Source: Synechococcus sp. HK01-R (lineage in GTDB: Bacteria; Cyanobacteriota; Cyanobacteriia; PCC-6307; Cyanobiaceae). Taken from it: 64,000 nt of DNA. The translations under genes were made by a program, and so were the position numbers. The DNA lies in NCBI RefSeq assembly GCF_014217855.1, contig NZ_CP059059.1, forward strand, positions 1,550,001 to 1,614,000, given 5' to 3'. The notes under the pieces are model-generated. The model was not told the DNA's origin. It worked only from the letters and a program-made list of their open reading frames with translations, and ran no database searches. Within the stretch, counting starts at the first letter, position 1, and each line of letters starts with the position of its first letter. Below are positions 26,337 through 37,100 of the stretch, piece after piece.

Positions 26337-27757
26337 TGGACATTCTTCAGTACGTCATTGACCTGGTCGCCATCCTGTTGCTGGCCCTAGGCATCAAAGG
26401 TCTTTCGAAGGTGCGCTCTGCCCGGGGCGCCAATCAACTGGCAGCCGTTGCCATGGCGCTTGCCGTGCTCGGTCTGCTGATTCACTACCTGGGCACCAGT
26501 GGCATCAGCGTGGCTGCCTGGAGCTGGATCATCGGAGGCACCGTTGTGGGTGGTGTGCTGGGTGCCATCACGGCCCAGCGGGTCCCGATGACGTCCATGC
26601 CCGAAACCGTCGCTCTCTTCAACGGTTGCGGGGGCATGTCGTCGCTGTTGGTGGCACTGGCTGCGGCCTTCTACCCAAGCGAGCTCGATGCCACTGGCAT
26701 GGTCGCTGTGGTCTCGATCGTGATCTCGGTGTTCGTCGGTGCGATCACCTTCACTGGCTCGATCGTGGCCATGGCCAAGCTGCAGGGTTGGTTGTCGACG
26801 CCGGCCTGGATGCAGAGCAAGGCCCGCCATTTCGTCAACATTGCCCTGGCGGTCGCTTGCCTGGTGGCAGCGGTTGACCTGATTGCCAAGGGTGGTGTGA
26901 GTGCTCAGGGCCTCTGGCTTTTGGTGATCGCTTCCAGCCTGCTGGGCATCGGCGTGACCCTGCCCATCGGTGGGGCTGACATGCCTGTGGTGATCTCGCT
27001 GCTCAACAGCTACTCCGGTGTGGCAGCAGCAGCCGCCGGCTTTGTGGTCGGTAGCCAGTTGCTCATCGTGGCGGGGGCCATGGTCGGTGCAGCCGGCTTG
27101 ATCCTCACCCAGGTCATGTGCAATGGCATGAACCGCTCCCTGGTGTCCGTGCTCTTCGGAGGGGCCCTTGGAGCATCCGCAGCGGCCTCCGGTGGTGGTG
27201 GTGAATACACCAACATCACCAGCTGCAGCGTTGAGGAATGTGCCCTGACCCTCGAGGCTGCCGAACGGGTCGTGATCGTTCCTGGTTACGGCCTTGCCGT
27301 TGCTCAGGCTCAGCACACCCTGCGGGAAGTCACCCGCTCTCTGGAAGCAGCTGGCATCCAGGTCGATTACGCCATTCACCCAGTGGCTGGTCGCATGCCT
27401 GGTCACATGAACGTGCTCCTCGCCGAGGCCGATGTGCCCTACGAGCAGCTCAAAGAGATGGATGTGATCAACCCCGAGTTCCCTGCCACGGATGTGGTGC
27501 TGGTGCTGGGTGCCAATGACGTGGTCAACCCTCAGGCCAAGAACGATCCGAACTCGCCGCTTTACGGCATGCCTGTGCTGGATGTGCAGCAGGCCCGCAC
27601 GGTGTTTGTGGTGAAGCGGGGCATGAGTGCTGGTTACTCAGGCATTAAGAACGATCTGTTCGAACTGGCTAACACTTCGATGGTGTTTGGTGATGCCAAG
27701 AAGGTGCTGGGTGACCTGCTCGGGGAGCTCAAGGAGCTGGGCGTCGGGAAGAAATGA
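26336..27757 (+). CDS. pntB: NAD(P) transhydrogenase beta subunit
   Basis: The NADP(H)-binding subunit, 473 residues, with about eight N-terminal membrane helices and a C-terminal cytosolic Rossmann domain. Key segments are IVPGYGLAVAQAQH (the conserved GYG motif of domain III), AIHPVAGRMPGHMNVLLAEADVPYEQL and VLVLGANDVVNPQAKNDPNSP. The enzyme uses the proton gradient to make NADPH from NADH. The 3' end overlaps the next gene by 4 bases (ATGA). Confidence 0.95.
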   Translation: MDILQYVIDLVAILLLALGIKGLSKVRSARGANQLAAVAMALAVLGLLIHYLGTSGISVAAWSWIIGGTVVGGVLGAITAQRVPMTSMPETVALFNGCGGMSSLLVALAAAFYPSELDATGMVAVVSIVISVFVGAITFTGSIVAMAKLQGWLSTPAWMQSKARHFVNIALAVACLVAAVDLIAKGGVSAQGLWLLVIASSLLGIGVTLPIGGADMPVVISLLNSYSGVAAAAAGFVVGSQLLIVAGAMVGAAGLILTQVMCNGMNRSLVSVLFGGALGASAAASGGGGEYTNITSCSVEECALTLEAAERVVIVPGYGLAVAQAQHTLREVTRSLEAAGIQVDYAIHPVAGRMPGHMNVLLAEADVPYEQLKEMDVINPEFPATDVVLVLGANDVVNPQAKNDPNSPLYGMPVLDVQQARTVFVVKRGMSAGYSGIKNDLFELANTSMVFGDAKKVLGDLLGELKELGVGKK

Positions 27758-28833
27758 CCCAGCTGCTTCAGCAGCTGGGTGTTGCCGCCTATCGGCAACG
27801 TCTTCCCTGGTTAGGCGGAGACCTGCAAACCCTGCGGGACACCCTTCGCCCGATGCGGCTGCCTCCTGATCAGGGGCAGCCGCTTCAGATTCCAGTTCCA
27901 GCCCTGCGCAGTGGAGCCGCCCCTGCCGGGCAATTGCTTGCTGTTCTCGACCAACCCGCTTCCGGTCCTGCTCAGGCGCTGGTGGTGCTTCTCCATGGCC
28001 TGGGGGGCTCCAGTCGACGGGAAGGCATGCGTCGTCTTGGTTTATCCCTGCAGTCTTCGGGTTTTGCTGTGTTGCGGCTCAACCTGCGCGGGGCTGACCC
28101 CGGCCGTCATCTCGCCGCAGGCACCTATGCCGCTTGCTGCAACAGCGATCTCCTTCCCGTCCTCATGCGCGCTCGGGAGCTGGCCTCGGAGCTGGCTCAG
28201 GCCGCCGGCCGTCTTCAACCGCTTCCCCTTCTTGGTGCTGGCATCTCCTTGGGTGGCACCATGCTGCTGAATGCGGCGCTGGAGTCGGCCGGGGTTCTCG
28301 ATGGGTTGTTCTGCGCCAGTAGCCCTCTCGATCTGGCTGCCTGTAGTGCTTCGATTGAGCGCTCCCGCAATCGCATCTATCAGCGTTGGTTGTTGCAACG
28401 GCTCGTGCGCCAGACCTTGGCAGATCCCTTCGGTGTCACCGCCACAGAGGAGCAGCTCCTGAGGAAGACCCCACCTCGAAGCATCCGCGCGTTTGATGCA
28501 GCCATCACGGCACCGCGCTGGGGCTACGACTCTGTGGAGGAGTACTACCGCTGCGCCTCGCCCCTGGTCCGTTTGCTTGATCCCCAGGCCCGTAGGCGTC
28601 TGCCTCCCACCTTGCTGCTTCAGGCGCTGGATGATCCCTGGGTGCCAGCCCGAGCGGCGCAGGAGTTGCAGCGTTCGATCGGGGCTCTGAACCAGTCCGA
28701 TGCGGCTGAACCCCTGTCGATCCTGCTCACTGCACGGGGAGGCCACAACGGATTCCATGCATCTGGCGACAGCCTGACCGCAGGCTCCTGGTCGGATCGG
28801 TTGGCCAACGCCTGGTACCACCAGCTGCTGTGA
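27754..28833 (+). CDS. Alpha/beta hydrolase (YheT-like)
   Basis: A 359-residue hydrolase with the N-terminal cap style of the YheT/ABHD1 group. The HGLGGSSRREGMRRLG oxyanion loop, LNLRGADPGRH and the nucleophile elbow GAGISLGGTMLLN are clear; the catalytic Asp and His probably lie in ALDDPWVP and GGHNGF. The ATGA overlap with pntB suggests co-translation. Substrate unknown; carboxylesterase or lipase-like activity is the usual guess for the family. Confidence 0.8.
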   Translation: MTQLLQQLGVAAYRQRLPWLGGDLQTLRDTLRPMRLPPDQGQPLQIPVPALRSGAAPAGQLLAVLDQPASGPAQALVVLLHGLGGSSRREGMRRLGLSLQSSGFAVLRLNLRGADPGRHLAAGTYAACCNSDLLPVLMRARELASELAQAAGRLQPLPLLGAGISLGGTMLLNAALESAGVLDGLFCASSPLDLAACSASIERSRNRIYQRWLLQRLVRQTLADPFGVTATEEQLLRKTPPRSIRAFDAAITAPRWGYDSVEEYYRCASPLVRLLDPQARRRLPPTLLLQALDDPWVPARAAQELQRSIGALNQSDAAEPLSILLTARGGHNGFHASGDSLTAGSWSDRLANAWYHQLL

Positions 28834-28861
28834 CAGCAATCAGCGCCGTTGACGGCAGCGA

Positions 28862-29239
28862 TCAGGACGGCTGAGGATCGTTTGAAACAGATTGTGCTTC
28901 GGAGGGCTGCTGGAATGGTGTCCGGCGGATGACCCACTCGTTGCACGGTCGCCCACCCACCACATGCTCTTCGAGGATCTGCTGCACCCGCTCCGGTGTC
29001 ACATTCCCGTACCAGATGCCTTCAGGCCAGATCAGGAGCACGGGGCCCTGTTCACAGACTCGTAGGCAGTCAGCCTTGCTGCGCAGCACGATGCCCTGGG
29101 CCCGCTCAGGGTTCTCAAGATCCAGCTGGCGCACTCCCTGCTTGAGAGCCTCCCAGCTGGCGGCACCGATGCTGGGATCACAGCACTTCGCCTTGGCCGG
29201 CGTGGCACAGAGCAGCAGGTGATGGCTGGCCTGGATCAC
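28862..29239 (-). CDS. Thioredoxin-fold [2Fe-2S] ferredoxin-like protein
   Basis: A 125-residue protein of the (2Fe-2S) ferredoxin-domain family with a thioredoxin fold, related to the NuoE/NADP-reducing-hydrogenase ferredoxin domain. Cys11, Cys19/20, Cys58 and Cys62 ([10 protein letters not shown] ... [13 protein letters not shown]) supply the cluster ligands. It is coupled to dxr: the dxr stop overlaps this start (ATGA). The location suggests an electron-transfer role near the MEP pathway, but that is inference. Convergent with the hydrolase gene. Confidence 0.85.
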   Translation of the reverse strand: MIQASHHLLLCATPAKAKCCDPSIGAASWEALKQGVRQLDLENPERAQGIVLRSKADCLRVCEQGPVLLIWPEGIWYGNVTPERVQQILEEHVVGGRPCNEWVIRRTPFQQPSEAQSVSNDPQPS

Positions 29240-30489
29240 GCGGCCATGGCTGCCATGGGGATGCGTCGGGTGCCGCGCTGTACCTGTTCACGCACCACAT
29301 CTCGAGCCCACTGATCCACGGCCAGCACGTCGTCGAGTTGGGGATGATCCATGCGATCGGACTTGTGACGCTCGCAGGTGGCGTCGATGAGATCGGGAAT
29401 GTCGAGGAAGTGAATGCGCTCCTGCAGGAACTGGGCGACCGCTTCCTCATTCGCCGCATTGAGCACGGCTGGCATCGTGCCACCGGCGCGGCCAGCCGCG
29501 TAGGCCAGCTCCATGCAGGGATATTTGGCGGGGTCAGGGCTCCGGAAGCTGAGCTGCCCCACCTCCGTGAGGTTGAGGCGACGCCACGGTGTTTCAAGCC
29601 GTTCCGGCCAGCTCAGGCAGTAGAGGATTGGCAATTTCATATCCGGCCAGCCCAGCTGGGCCAGCACCGAGGAATCGGCCAGCTCGACCATCGAGTGGAT
29701 GATGCTTTGAGGGTGGATCACGATCTCGATGTGGTCGTAGTCGAGACCGAACAGGTAATGGGCCTCGATCACCTCCAGACCTTTGTTCATGAGGGAGGCG
29801 GAATCCACCGTGATCTTGCGGCCCATGCTCCAGTTGGGATGGGAGGTGGCATCAGCCACGGTGGCTTTCTCCAGATCGGCGGCCTCCCAGTCACGGAATG
29901 CACCACCGGAGGCGGTGAGCTGAATGCGGCGCAGGCCTGGGGTGGGGACACCGGTGGAGAGGCTGGCGTTTTCAGCCCAGGGGGTTCCTTGCAGGCACTG
30001 GAAGATCGCGGAGTGTTCCGAGTCGGCTGGCAGCAGGCGGCTGCCACTCTTCTTCAGTTCCGGTAAGACCACCGGCCCAGCGGCGATCAGTGTTTCCTTA
30101 TTGGCGAGGGCCAGATCCTTTCCGGCGCGCACGGCCGCCAGGGTGGGCAGCAGACCGGCGCAGCCAACGATGCCTGTCACCACAAGATCGGCCGTGTCCC
30201 AAGCGGCTGCGACGTTGAGTCCGTTGGCGCCACCCACCAGTTGCGGCAGGGTCTCGGGTTGTCGATCGGTGGGCAGGGCGTTGAGACGGTCCTGGAGTTC
30301 GGGCAGCAGGCTGTCGTCTGCCAAGGCCACCACTTCAGGGCTGTGCTGGCTGATCTGCTCCACCAGCAGTGGAAGGTTGCGCCCGGCGCTGAGGGCCACC
30401 ACCCGGAAGCGCTCTGGGAATTCCTGGGCGATCTCCAGGGTTTGGGTGCCGATCGAGCCCGTGGAGCCCAGCACGCTGATGGCTTTCAC
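29236..30489 (-). CDS. dxr: 1-deoxy-D-xylulose 5-phosphate reductoisomerase
   Basis: Second enzyme of the MEP isoprenoid route: NADPH-dependent conversion of DXP to MEP. The 417-residue protein opens [23 protein letters not shown] (NADP-binding GSTGSIG), contains [31 protein letters not shown] and [13 protein letters not shown], and a C-terminal domain with [14 protein letters not shown]. Start at 30489; the SNF-family transporter gene is divergent. Isoprenoids feed carotenoids and chlorophyll, matching crtL and chlI in this window. Confidence 0.96.
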   Translation of the reverse strand: MKAISVLGSTGSIGTQTLEIAQEFPERFRVVALSAGRNLPLLVEQISQHSPEVVALADDSLLPELQDRLNALPTDRQPETLPQLVGGANGLNVAAAWDTADLVVTGIVGCAGLLPTLAAVRAGKDLALANKETLIAAGPVVLPELKKSGSRLLPADSEHSAIFQCLQGTPWAENASLSTGVPTPGLRRIQLTASGGAFRDWEAADLEKATVADATSHPNWSMGRKITVDSASLMNKGLEVIEAHYLFGLDYDHIEIVIHPQSIIHSMVELADSSVLAQLGWPDMKLPILYCLSWPERLETPWRRLNLTEVGQLSFRSPDPAKYPCMELAYAAGRAGGTMPAVLNAANEEAVAQFLQERIHFLDIPDLIDATCERHKSDRMDHPQLDDVLAVDQWARDVVREQVQRGTRRIPMAAMAA

Positions 30490-30566
30490 GTCGATCCGGC
30501 AAGTGTCAACAGTTTCCCATGCCGAACCCTGGCAAACTGCCGCTCAGGCGAGGAGATCTGGCGGCG

Positions 30567-31907
30567 ATGGCGGTGAAGGAGCACTGGAAGTCAGGTCTTG
30601 GTTTTGTTCTGGCCGCGGCGGGTAGTGCGGTCGGGCTGGGCAACCTCTGGGGATTCGCCTATCGCGCCTCCCAGGGGGGCGGTGGCGCGTTTCTGCTCCT
30701 CTATGTGCTGATTGTGTTGGTGGTGTGTCTGCCGGTCCTCGTGGCGGAGATGGTGCTGGGTCGCAGCACAGGCCACAGCCCCCTGATCGCACCAGTGACC
30801 GCGGCTGGTCGCCGCTGGCAACCGATGGGCTGGCTGTTTATCGCGGCGGCGAGCGGCATCCTGGCCTTCTACGCCGTTTTGATGGGATGGACCGGTCACA
30901 CCCTGCTCCATGCCCTACTGGTGGGACTGCCATCAGACCTGGCGGCAGCCGAGAGCTTCTTTGGGGTGATTAGCGGCGGCAACAGTGCCGTGCTGGGACA
31001 GTTGTTCAGTCTTGTGCTCACCGCATTGGTGGTGGCTGCAGGAGTGCAAGCCGGTATCGAACGGCTGTCTCGATGGGCGCTGCCTCTGCTGTTTGTGTTG
31101 CTGATCGGACTGGCGCTTTGGGCCTCCGGTTTGGAGGGAGCAGCCGAGGGGCGTCACACCTTTCTGCTCAACTTCGATCCCCGGGAGCTGACTGACTTCA
31201 CCACCATTCGCAATGCCTTCACCCAGGCGTTTTTTTCGATTGGGGCAGGCATCGGCTGCATCCTTGCCTATGCGGCCTATCTCGACCGCCGCAATCATCT
31301 GCCGCGGGAAGCGATTGCCGTTGTGGGGATGGACACCGCCGTCGGATTGCTCGCCGGACTTGTCACCTTCCCGGTGGTGATGAGTTTTGGTCTGAAGGAT
31401 GTGGTGAGTGGTTCCACCGTGGGCACCCTGTTTATCGCTCTGCCCACCGGCCTCGCTTCCCTGGGGCTCACGGGACGGGTGGTGGCGGTGCTGTTTTTCT
31501 TCCTTGCCTACATCGCCGCGATCACCTCATCGGTGTCGCTCCTGGAGGTGCCGGTGGCCTCACTGATGGATCGGCTCGGTTGGAGTCGGCGGCGGGCGGT
31601 GTGGATCAGTGCGGCGTTGATTTTTGTGGCCGGTCTCCCTGCGGCCACGTCGATCCCGGTGTTGGAGGTGATGGATTCGATCTTCGGGGGGGTCATGCTG
31701 ATCCTTGGTGGGCTGTTGATCGCTGTGCTGCTTGGTTGGGTGGTTCCTGCCCGTTTCGACGACGATCTCAAGGGCAGTGCTACTCCGGCTGCCTTACGCC
31801 GTTGGTTGCTGTTTGTGCTGCGTTGGATTTCCCCGCCCGTGATCGCCGTGGGCCTGGTGATCAGTCTGGTGGATCTGCTCAGGGGGTGGGGCTGGTTGGC
31901 GAGTTGA
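30567..31907 (+). CDS. Sodium-dependent transporter, SNF (NSS) family
   Basis: An 11-12 helix neurotransmitter:sodium symporter-family protein. The family start MAVKEHWKSGLGFVLAAAGSAVGLGNLWGFAYRASQGGGGAF includes the sodium and substrate-site residues of TM1 (GSAVGLGNLWGF). It probably imports an amino acid, perhaps with sodium; the substrate is unclear. The ATG at 30567 is preceded by AGGAG at 30551-30555. An upstream in-frame ATG at 30519 exists but would leave only 29 bases to the dxr start. Confidence 0.88.
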   Translation: MAVKEHWKSGLGFVLAAAGSAVGLGNLWGFAYRASQGGGGAFLLLYVLIVLVVCLPVLVAEMVLGRSTGHSPLIAPVTAAGRRWQPMGWLFIAAASGILAFYAVLMGWTGHTLLHALLVGLPSDLAAAESFFGVISGGNSAVLGQLFSLVLTALVVAAGVQAGIERLSRWALPLLFVLLIGLALWASGLEGAAEGRHTFLLNFDPRELTDFTTIRNAFTQAFFSIGAGIGCILAYAAYLDRRNHLPREAIAVVGMDTAVGLLAGLVTFPVVMSFGLKDVVSGSTVGTLFIALPTGLASLGLTGRVVAVLFFFLAYIAAITSSVSLLEVPVASLMDRLGWSRRRAVWISAALIFVAGLPAATSIPVLEVMDSIFGGVMLILGGLLIAVLLGWVVPARFDDDLKGSATPAALRRWLLFVLRWISPPVIAVGLVISLVDLLRGWGWLAS

Positions 31908-31910
31908 TGA

Positions 31911-32330
31911 TCAAATCAACTGATGCAGGTGGCGAGACGCCAATTGCACCTCCCGAAGGAAGCAGAGCGACGCCAGCATCAGCAGGGCCATTGCCGAGAT
32001 GAATAGGGGTGCCACGACCACCGTGAGATTCAGTCTGGAGATCACGCTGAAGAACATCACAGCCACCACGGCGGCAATGAGCAGGGTGGAACCTGTGAGC
32101 AGTTCAATCGCCCGGATCGTCAGTTGCATGCGCCGGCGATAGCAACGCCGCTCCTGCTCATCGATTGGGTTCCCAGCCAGAACACCCTCCTTGGCGCGCT
32201 TGGCGGCATCCACAATCCGTGCCAATCGGGTGGAGATCACGTTCAGTAGAGCGCCGATGCCGGCAAGAAGGAACACCGGAGCCACCGAAAGCTGAATCGC
32301 CTTGGAAAGCGTCTCCGGTTGCATCACCAT
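31911..32330 (-). CDS. DUF2721 family membrane protein
   Basis: A 139-residue protein with an N-terminal hydrophobic segment (LSVAPVFLLAGIGALLNVISTRL), a charged middle (ARIVDAAKRAKEGVLAGNPIDEQERRCYRRRMQ) and two C-terminal hydrophobic helices; it fits DUF2721, small inner-membrane proteins of unknown role. A later ATG (two codons in) could be the start. Convergent with the SNF gene, with a 3-base gap. Confidence 0.75.
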   Translation of the reverse strand: MVMQPETLSKAIQLSVAPVFLLAGIGALLNVISTRLARIVDAAKRAKEGVLAGNPIDEQERRCYRRRMQLTIRAIELLTGSTLLIAAVVAVMFFSVISRLNLTVVVAPLFISAMALLMLASLCFLREVQLASRHLHQLI

Positions 32331-32360
32331 CAGATCCTCTAGACCTGCACCATCTTCACT

Positions 32361-32609
32361 ATGGCCACCATGCTCTGGCTCAAACGCTGGAATTTCATTG
32401 AGCGCGCCAAGTTGGAGCGTGAGCTTTGGGAGGCTTTTGAGGCTCGCGAGAACCTTGAGGCTAAGATTGAGGAACTGCAGGCCTGGATCGGTGCTGCGGA
32501 ACCGTCGGAGCCCACCCTGGCGGATCAGCGCTTCCGTCTGGAGGTCTGGACCACCACGTTGGCGCGGATCCGCAAGATCGAAGCGATGATGGCTGGGAAA
32601 CGGCGCTGA
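32361..32609 (+). CDS. Small helical hypothetical protein
   Basis: An 82-residue soluble, highly charged protein (MATMLWLKRWNFIERAKLERELWEAFEARENLEAKIEELQAWIG ...) with heptad-like Leu spacing suggestive of a coiled coil. I do not recognise the family. Its slot between two oppositely oriented genes and the lack of a competing frame support it as real. An ATG three codons in is an alternative start. Confidence 0.6.
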   Translation: MATMLWLKRWNFIERAKLERELWEAFEARENLEAKIEELQAWIGAAEPSEPTLADQRFRLEVWTTTLARIRKIEAMMAGKRR

Positions 32610-32615
32610 GTGTCC

Positions 32616-34127
32616 TCAGCAGCGTCGCCATTCAGTAACGCCACCCGGCTTATCGATGAGCTCGATCCCTTGGCCCGTCAGTTCGGCGCGGATCCGATCG
32701 GCTTCGGCGAAATCCTTGGCCTGTTTCGCTGCCTGACGAGCGGCAATCGCCGCTTCGATGGCGCTGGGGTCGCAGGATTCGGCATCTTCAGGCTCCAGCC
32801 CCGATGCCTCCGAGCGCAATCCGAGCACCCCGGCAAGCTCCCGCAACAACAACCAGCGCTGCTCCAAAAGGGGCTGCTCGTCATCGGTTTGCTCGGGAAT
32901 GTCACCGCGATCAAGGCGATTGGCAAGCCCGCGCAGGGGTCTGGCAAGGTCGAACAGCACGGCCAGAGCGCCTGAACTGTTGAGGTCATCGTCCATGGCG
33001 TCGATGAAGCGTTGGCGTGCGCCCAGCAACGGCTCATCTGAGAACGTCATCTGACCGGGGATCTGCTCGATCGTGATCGCTCCCTCCGGCAGGGGCGCGG
33101 GCTCCCGCCATCCCAGGCTGGAAGCATGGTGTTCGCCCAGCCCGAGGGCAGCGTTGAGACCCTTCCAACCTGTGGTGGCCGCCTCCAGTGCTTCCGCTGT
33201 GAAGTCGAGCGGTTTGCGGTAGTGGGCCTGCAAGACGAACAGACGCAGGGTCATGGCGGAGATTCCGCTCTCCAGCAGGGCCCTGATGGTGGTGAAGTTA
33301 CCCAGCGACTTGCTCATCTTTTCGCCCCCCACGTTCACCATGCCGTTGTGCAGCCACACCTGGGCCAGCTCCTTGCCGGTGGCAGCCTCCGATTGCGCGA
33401 TCTCGTTCTCGTGGTGGGGGAAGACCAGGTCGGCGCCACCCAGGTGAATGTCGATCGTCTCCCCCAATTCCTCCCGCACCATCGCTGAACACTCGATGTG
33501 CCAGCCCGGTCGCCCCTCGCCCCAGGGTGAGGGGAAGCTGGGTTCGTCGGTTTTGGCGCCCTTCCAGAGGGCGAAATCGAAGGGGTGTTGCTTACGGGCT
33601 TCTTCGGCATCGGCGACGCGGCCGTCGGCATTGGTCTGTTGTTCACTGAGATCGCGGCCGCTGAGCTTGCCGTATCCGGCGTGTTTCATCACAGCGAAAT
33701 ACACATCACCATCAGCGGAATAAGCGGCTCCTTTGGCCTCAAGCTCACTGATGAAGGCGCGGATGCCATCGAGGCAGCGGGTGGCCCGGGGCATGCGGTC
33801 GGGCCGCAGAATCCCGAGGGCATCCATATCGGTATGGAAAGCCGCGATGTTGCGCTCGCTCACCGCATCCATCGAGCTGTTTTCTTCGGCTGCGCGTTTG
33901 AGAATCTTGTCGTCGATGTCGGTGAAGTTCTGCACGAAGGTCACCGCATACCCACGCCAGATCAGATAGCGACGCAGGACGTCCCAGTTGATGTAGCTGC
34001 GGGCATGGCCCAAATGGCAGAGGTCGTAGACCGTCACACCGCAGCAGTAAATGCTCACCTGGTCCTCCCTCAGCGGCTGGAAGGTTTCCGTGCGGCGGGT
34101 GAGAGTGTTGGTGAACCGCAGGGGCAC
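32616..34127 (-). CDS. cysS: Cysteinyl-tRNA synthetase
   Basis: Class I aminoacyl-tRNA synthetase, 503 residues. The HIGH-type motif is CHLGHARSY, preceded by the zinc-binding YCCGVTVYD; the KMSKS motif is [11 protein letters not shown]. The catalytic region [29 protein letters not shown] is intact. The C-terminal anticodon-binding domain is of normal length. It is downstream of polA on the same strand (42-base gap) and convergent with a small helical gene. Confidence 0.96.
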   Translation of the reverse strand: MPLRFTNTLTRRTETFQPLREDQVSIYCCGVTVYDLCHLGHARSYINWDVLRRYLIWRGYAVTFVQNFTDIDDKILKRAAEENSSMDAVSERNIAAFHTDMDALGILRPDRMPRATRCLDGIRAFISELEAKGAAYSADGDVYFAVMKHAGYGKLSGRDLSEQQTNADGRVADAEEARKQHPFDFALWKGAKTDEPSFPSPWGEGRPGWHIECSAMVREELGETIDIHLGGADLVFPHHENEIAQSEAATGKELAQVWLHNGMVNVGGEKMSKSLGNFTTIRALLESGISAMTLRLFVLQAHYRKPLDFTAEALEAATTGWKGLNAALGLGEHHASSLGWREPAPLPEGAITIEQIPGQMTFSDEPLLGARQRFIDAMDDDLNSSGALAVLFDLARPLRGLANRLDRGDIPEQTDDEQPLLEQRWLLLRELAGVLGLRSEASGLEPEDAESCDPSAIEAAIAARQAAKQAKDFAEADRIRAELTGQGIELIDKPGGVTEWRRC

Positions 34128-34169
34128 AGGGCAAGCGCAGTGGGCTGGGGGGAGGCTACGGCGTGGGGC

Positions 34170-37100
34170 TTACTTCGCCTCCATCCAATTCGCGCCCACG
34201 CCGGTTTCCACCAGGAGTGGCACGCTCAGCTGCAGGGCGTTTTCCATGGTCTGCACGACGAGGGTGCGCACGCTGTCCAGGGCCGAGGGATCCACCTCCA
34301 GCACGAGTTCGTCGTGCACCTGCAGCAGCAGGCGTGCCGGTAACCCTTGTTGGTCTAAAGCGGTCTGCAGCTGAATCATGGCCAGTTTGATGATGTCGGC
34401 GCTGGAGCCTTGAATCGGTGCGTTGGCGGCGGCGCGCAGCTGCTGCGCCTCCATGCCTCCCCGCCGTGCCACATCGAGATCGATGTCCAGTGGATCCTTG
34501 CCAAGCAGTCGGCCGAGCCCATTGCGATCGAAGTGGAAGGGCCGGCGCCGGCCCAGGATTGTCTCGACGTAGCCGCGACTCAGCGCCAGACGCTCCTGGA
34601 GTTCCAGGAAGGCAAACACCTTCGGATAACGGTGCCGGTATTTGCTGAGGAACTCCTTGGCTTCCGCCTGGTTCACGCCGGTTTCCCGCGCGAACCGTTG
34701 GGCACCCATGCCGTAGATCACCCCGAAATTGATGGTCTTGCCCAGGCGGCGCTCATCGCTGCTCACCTCGGGTTTGTCGAGCAGCACTCTGGCCGTGAGT
34801 GCATGCACGTCATCACCATCTCGGTAGGCCTGCTGCAGCACCTCCTCACCGGAGAGATGGGTAAGGATGCGGAGCTCGATTTGGGAGTAATCAGCACTCA
34901 GCAGCTTCCAGCCTTCTTGGGGCAGGAACGCCTTGCGGATTCGGCGGGAGAACTCCGTCCGCACGGGGATGTTTTGCAGGTTGGGATTGCTGCTGCTCAG
35001 TCGACCTGTGGCGGTGACCGCCTGGTTGAAATCGGTGTGAACGCGGGCGGTTTCCGCTTCAACCAGCTGGGGCAGGGCATCCACGTAGGTGCTCTTGAGC
35101 TTGCTGAGCATCCGATGCTCCAGCACTAGGGGGACCACCGGATGGTCGGCTTCCAGTTTCTCCAGTACGGCTGCATCGGTGCTGAAGCCCGTTTTCGTGC
35201 GGCGCGATTTCTTGCGGTCGAGGCCAAGGGTCTCGAAGAGCAATTCGCCGAGCTGCTTTGGAGAGGCGAGGTTGAAGTCAACTCCCGCAGCTTGCTTCGC
35301 CTCCGCTTCCAGTCGTTCCAGGGTCTGGCCCATCTCGGAGGAGAGCTCCGCCAGATAGGGGGTGTCGATGCGGATCCCCGTGGCCTCCATCAGCGCCAGC
35401 ACTGGCTCAAGGGGGAGTTCCACCCGCTCGAGCAGCTCGGTCAGCTGGGGACCCATCACCTCCAGGCTGTGGCGCAGATCGATGGCCAGGCGTCGCGTGA
35501 GGTGCACGTCCATGCCGCAGTAAAGGGCGGCCTGATCGACGGGGACGTCCGCGAAGCAGCTGGCCTTCCCCTCCTTTGCCTTGCCCACCAGATCGCTGAA
35601 TAGCGTGGGGCGGAAGCCGTAGTCGCGCTCGGCCATCGCATCAAGGCCGTGCTTAGCCGCTGCATCACGTAGATAGTCCGCCAGCAGGGTGTCCATCACC
35701 ACGCCGCCAAGGGGGAGGCCATGGCGCAACAGGATCAGACGGTCATATTTGGCGTTCTGGAGGGCCTTGGGATGCTCGGGGCTGGCCAGCCACGGTGCCA
35801 GTTGCTCGAGCACCGTTTCAAGCGGCAGCTGTTGGAGGCTTTTGGAACTCTCGGGGCTGTTGGCAATGTCGAGGCTGTTGTCAATGTCGAGGCCGGGTTC
35901 TGTAGGCGGGGTGTGTCCCACCGGGATGTAGGCCAGGTCGCTGAGTTCAGCTCCCCAGCAGACCCCGATCCCGACCAATTGGGCTTTAAACGGGTTCAGG
36001 TCACTGGTCTCGGTGTCGAGGGCCACCGGGGCTTCGGGGGTGCGGCAGGCCATCAGTCGCTCGATCAGGGCGCTGAGTTGTGCCGGGCTGGTGATCAGCT
36101 GGGGGGCTAGGGCCGGGAGGCTGGCTCCGTCGACAGCCGCAGCCGTGTTGCTGTCGGGCACTGTGTCGACTGGGGGGCTGGAGTTGACGGAGGGTTTTGA
36201 GGAATGCTCCGTTGTCTCCAGCAGATGGCCATTCGCCGTCAGGCCGCCGCTTGAGAAGGTCGCCACGAAAGTGGGCACCTGGCGGACCAGGCTGTTGAGC
36301 TCAAGCTCTTTCAGGCGGGTGGTGAGCGTTTCGGCATCCACCGTGCCCAGATCGAGCTCAGGATCCTCTGGCAGGGGAATGTCCACAAGGATCTCCGCCA
36401 GTTTGCGCGAGAGGTAAGCGTTGTCGCGATCGGCGCTGAGCTTGCCCTTCAGGGCACCCTTGATGGCACCTCGGCTGGCTTTCGCCCCTTCGGCCTCCAC
36501 TTCCTCCAGCACCCGGTAGACGCCATCGAGGTCGCCGTTTTCCTTGAGCAGATTGATGGCGGTCTTGGGGCCGACGCCCTTCACTCCGGGGATGTTGTCG
36601 GAGCTATCGCCTGTGAGGGCCTTCAGGTCCACCACGGAGGTGGGATGCACGCCCAGCTTCGCCTCCACGCCGGCTTCGTCGATCAACGTGGGGCCGCTGT
36701 TTTTGGCATATGGGCCACCGCCCATGTAGAGCACTGCGATGTCGCGCTGGTCATCCACCAGCTGGAACAGGTCTCGGTCGCCGCTGAGGATTCGCACGCG
36801 CCAGCCATCGCCTGCGGCGCGATTCGCCAGGGTGCCGAGCACGTCATCGGCCTCGTAGCCCGGGGCCAGGCAAAGGGGCAGACGCAACTGTTCGCGCAGG
36901 ATCACCTGCAGCTGCTCCAGATCCTGGAAGAACACGTCGGGGGCCACATCCCGGTGCGCCTTGTAGTTGGCGTCTGCCACATGGCGAAACGTGGGTTCAG
37001 CCGTGTCGAAGGCAATCGCCACGCCCGTGGGTTTTAACCCCTTGCAGTTGTCCAGGAGGGCTTTGAGGAAGCCGTAGGTGACGCTGGTGGGCAGTCCATC

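Noticed and set aside
26387-27406. 339-residue minus-strand frame opposite pntB
   Set aside because: Antisense to a well-conserved subunit; His/Gly/Asp-rich and without motif.
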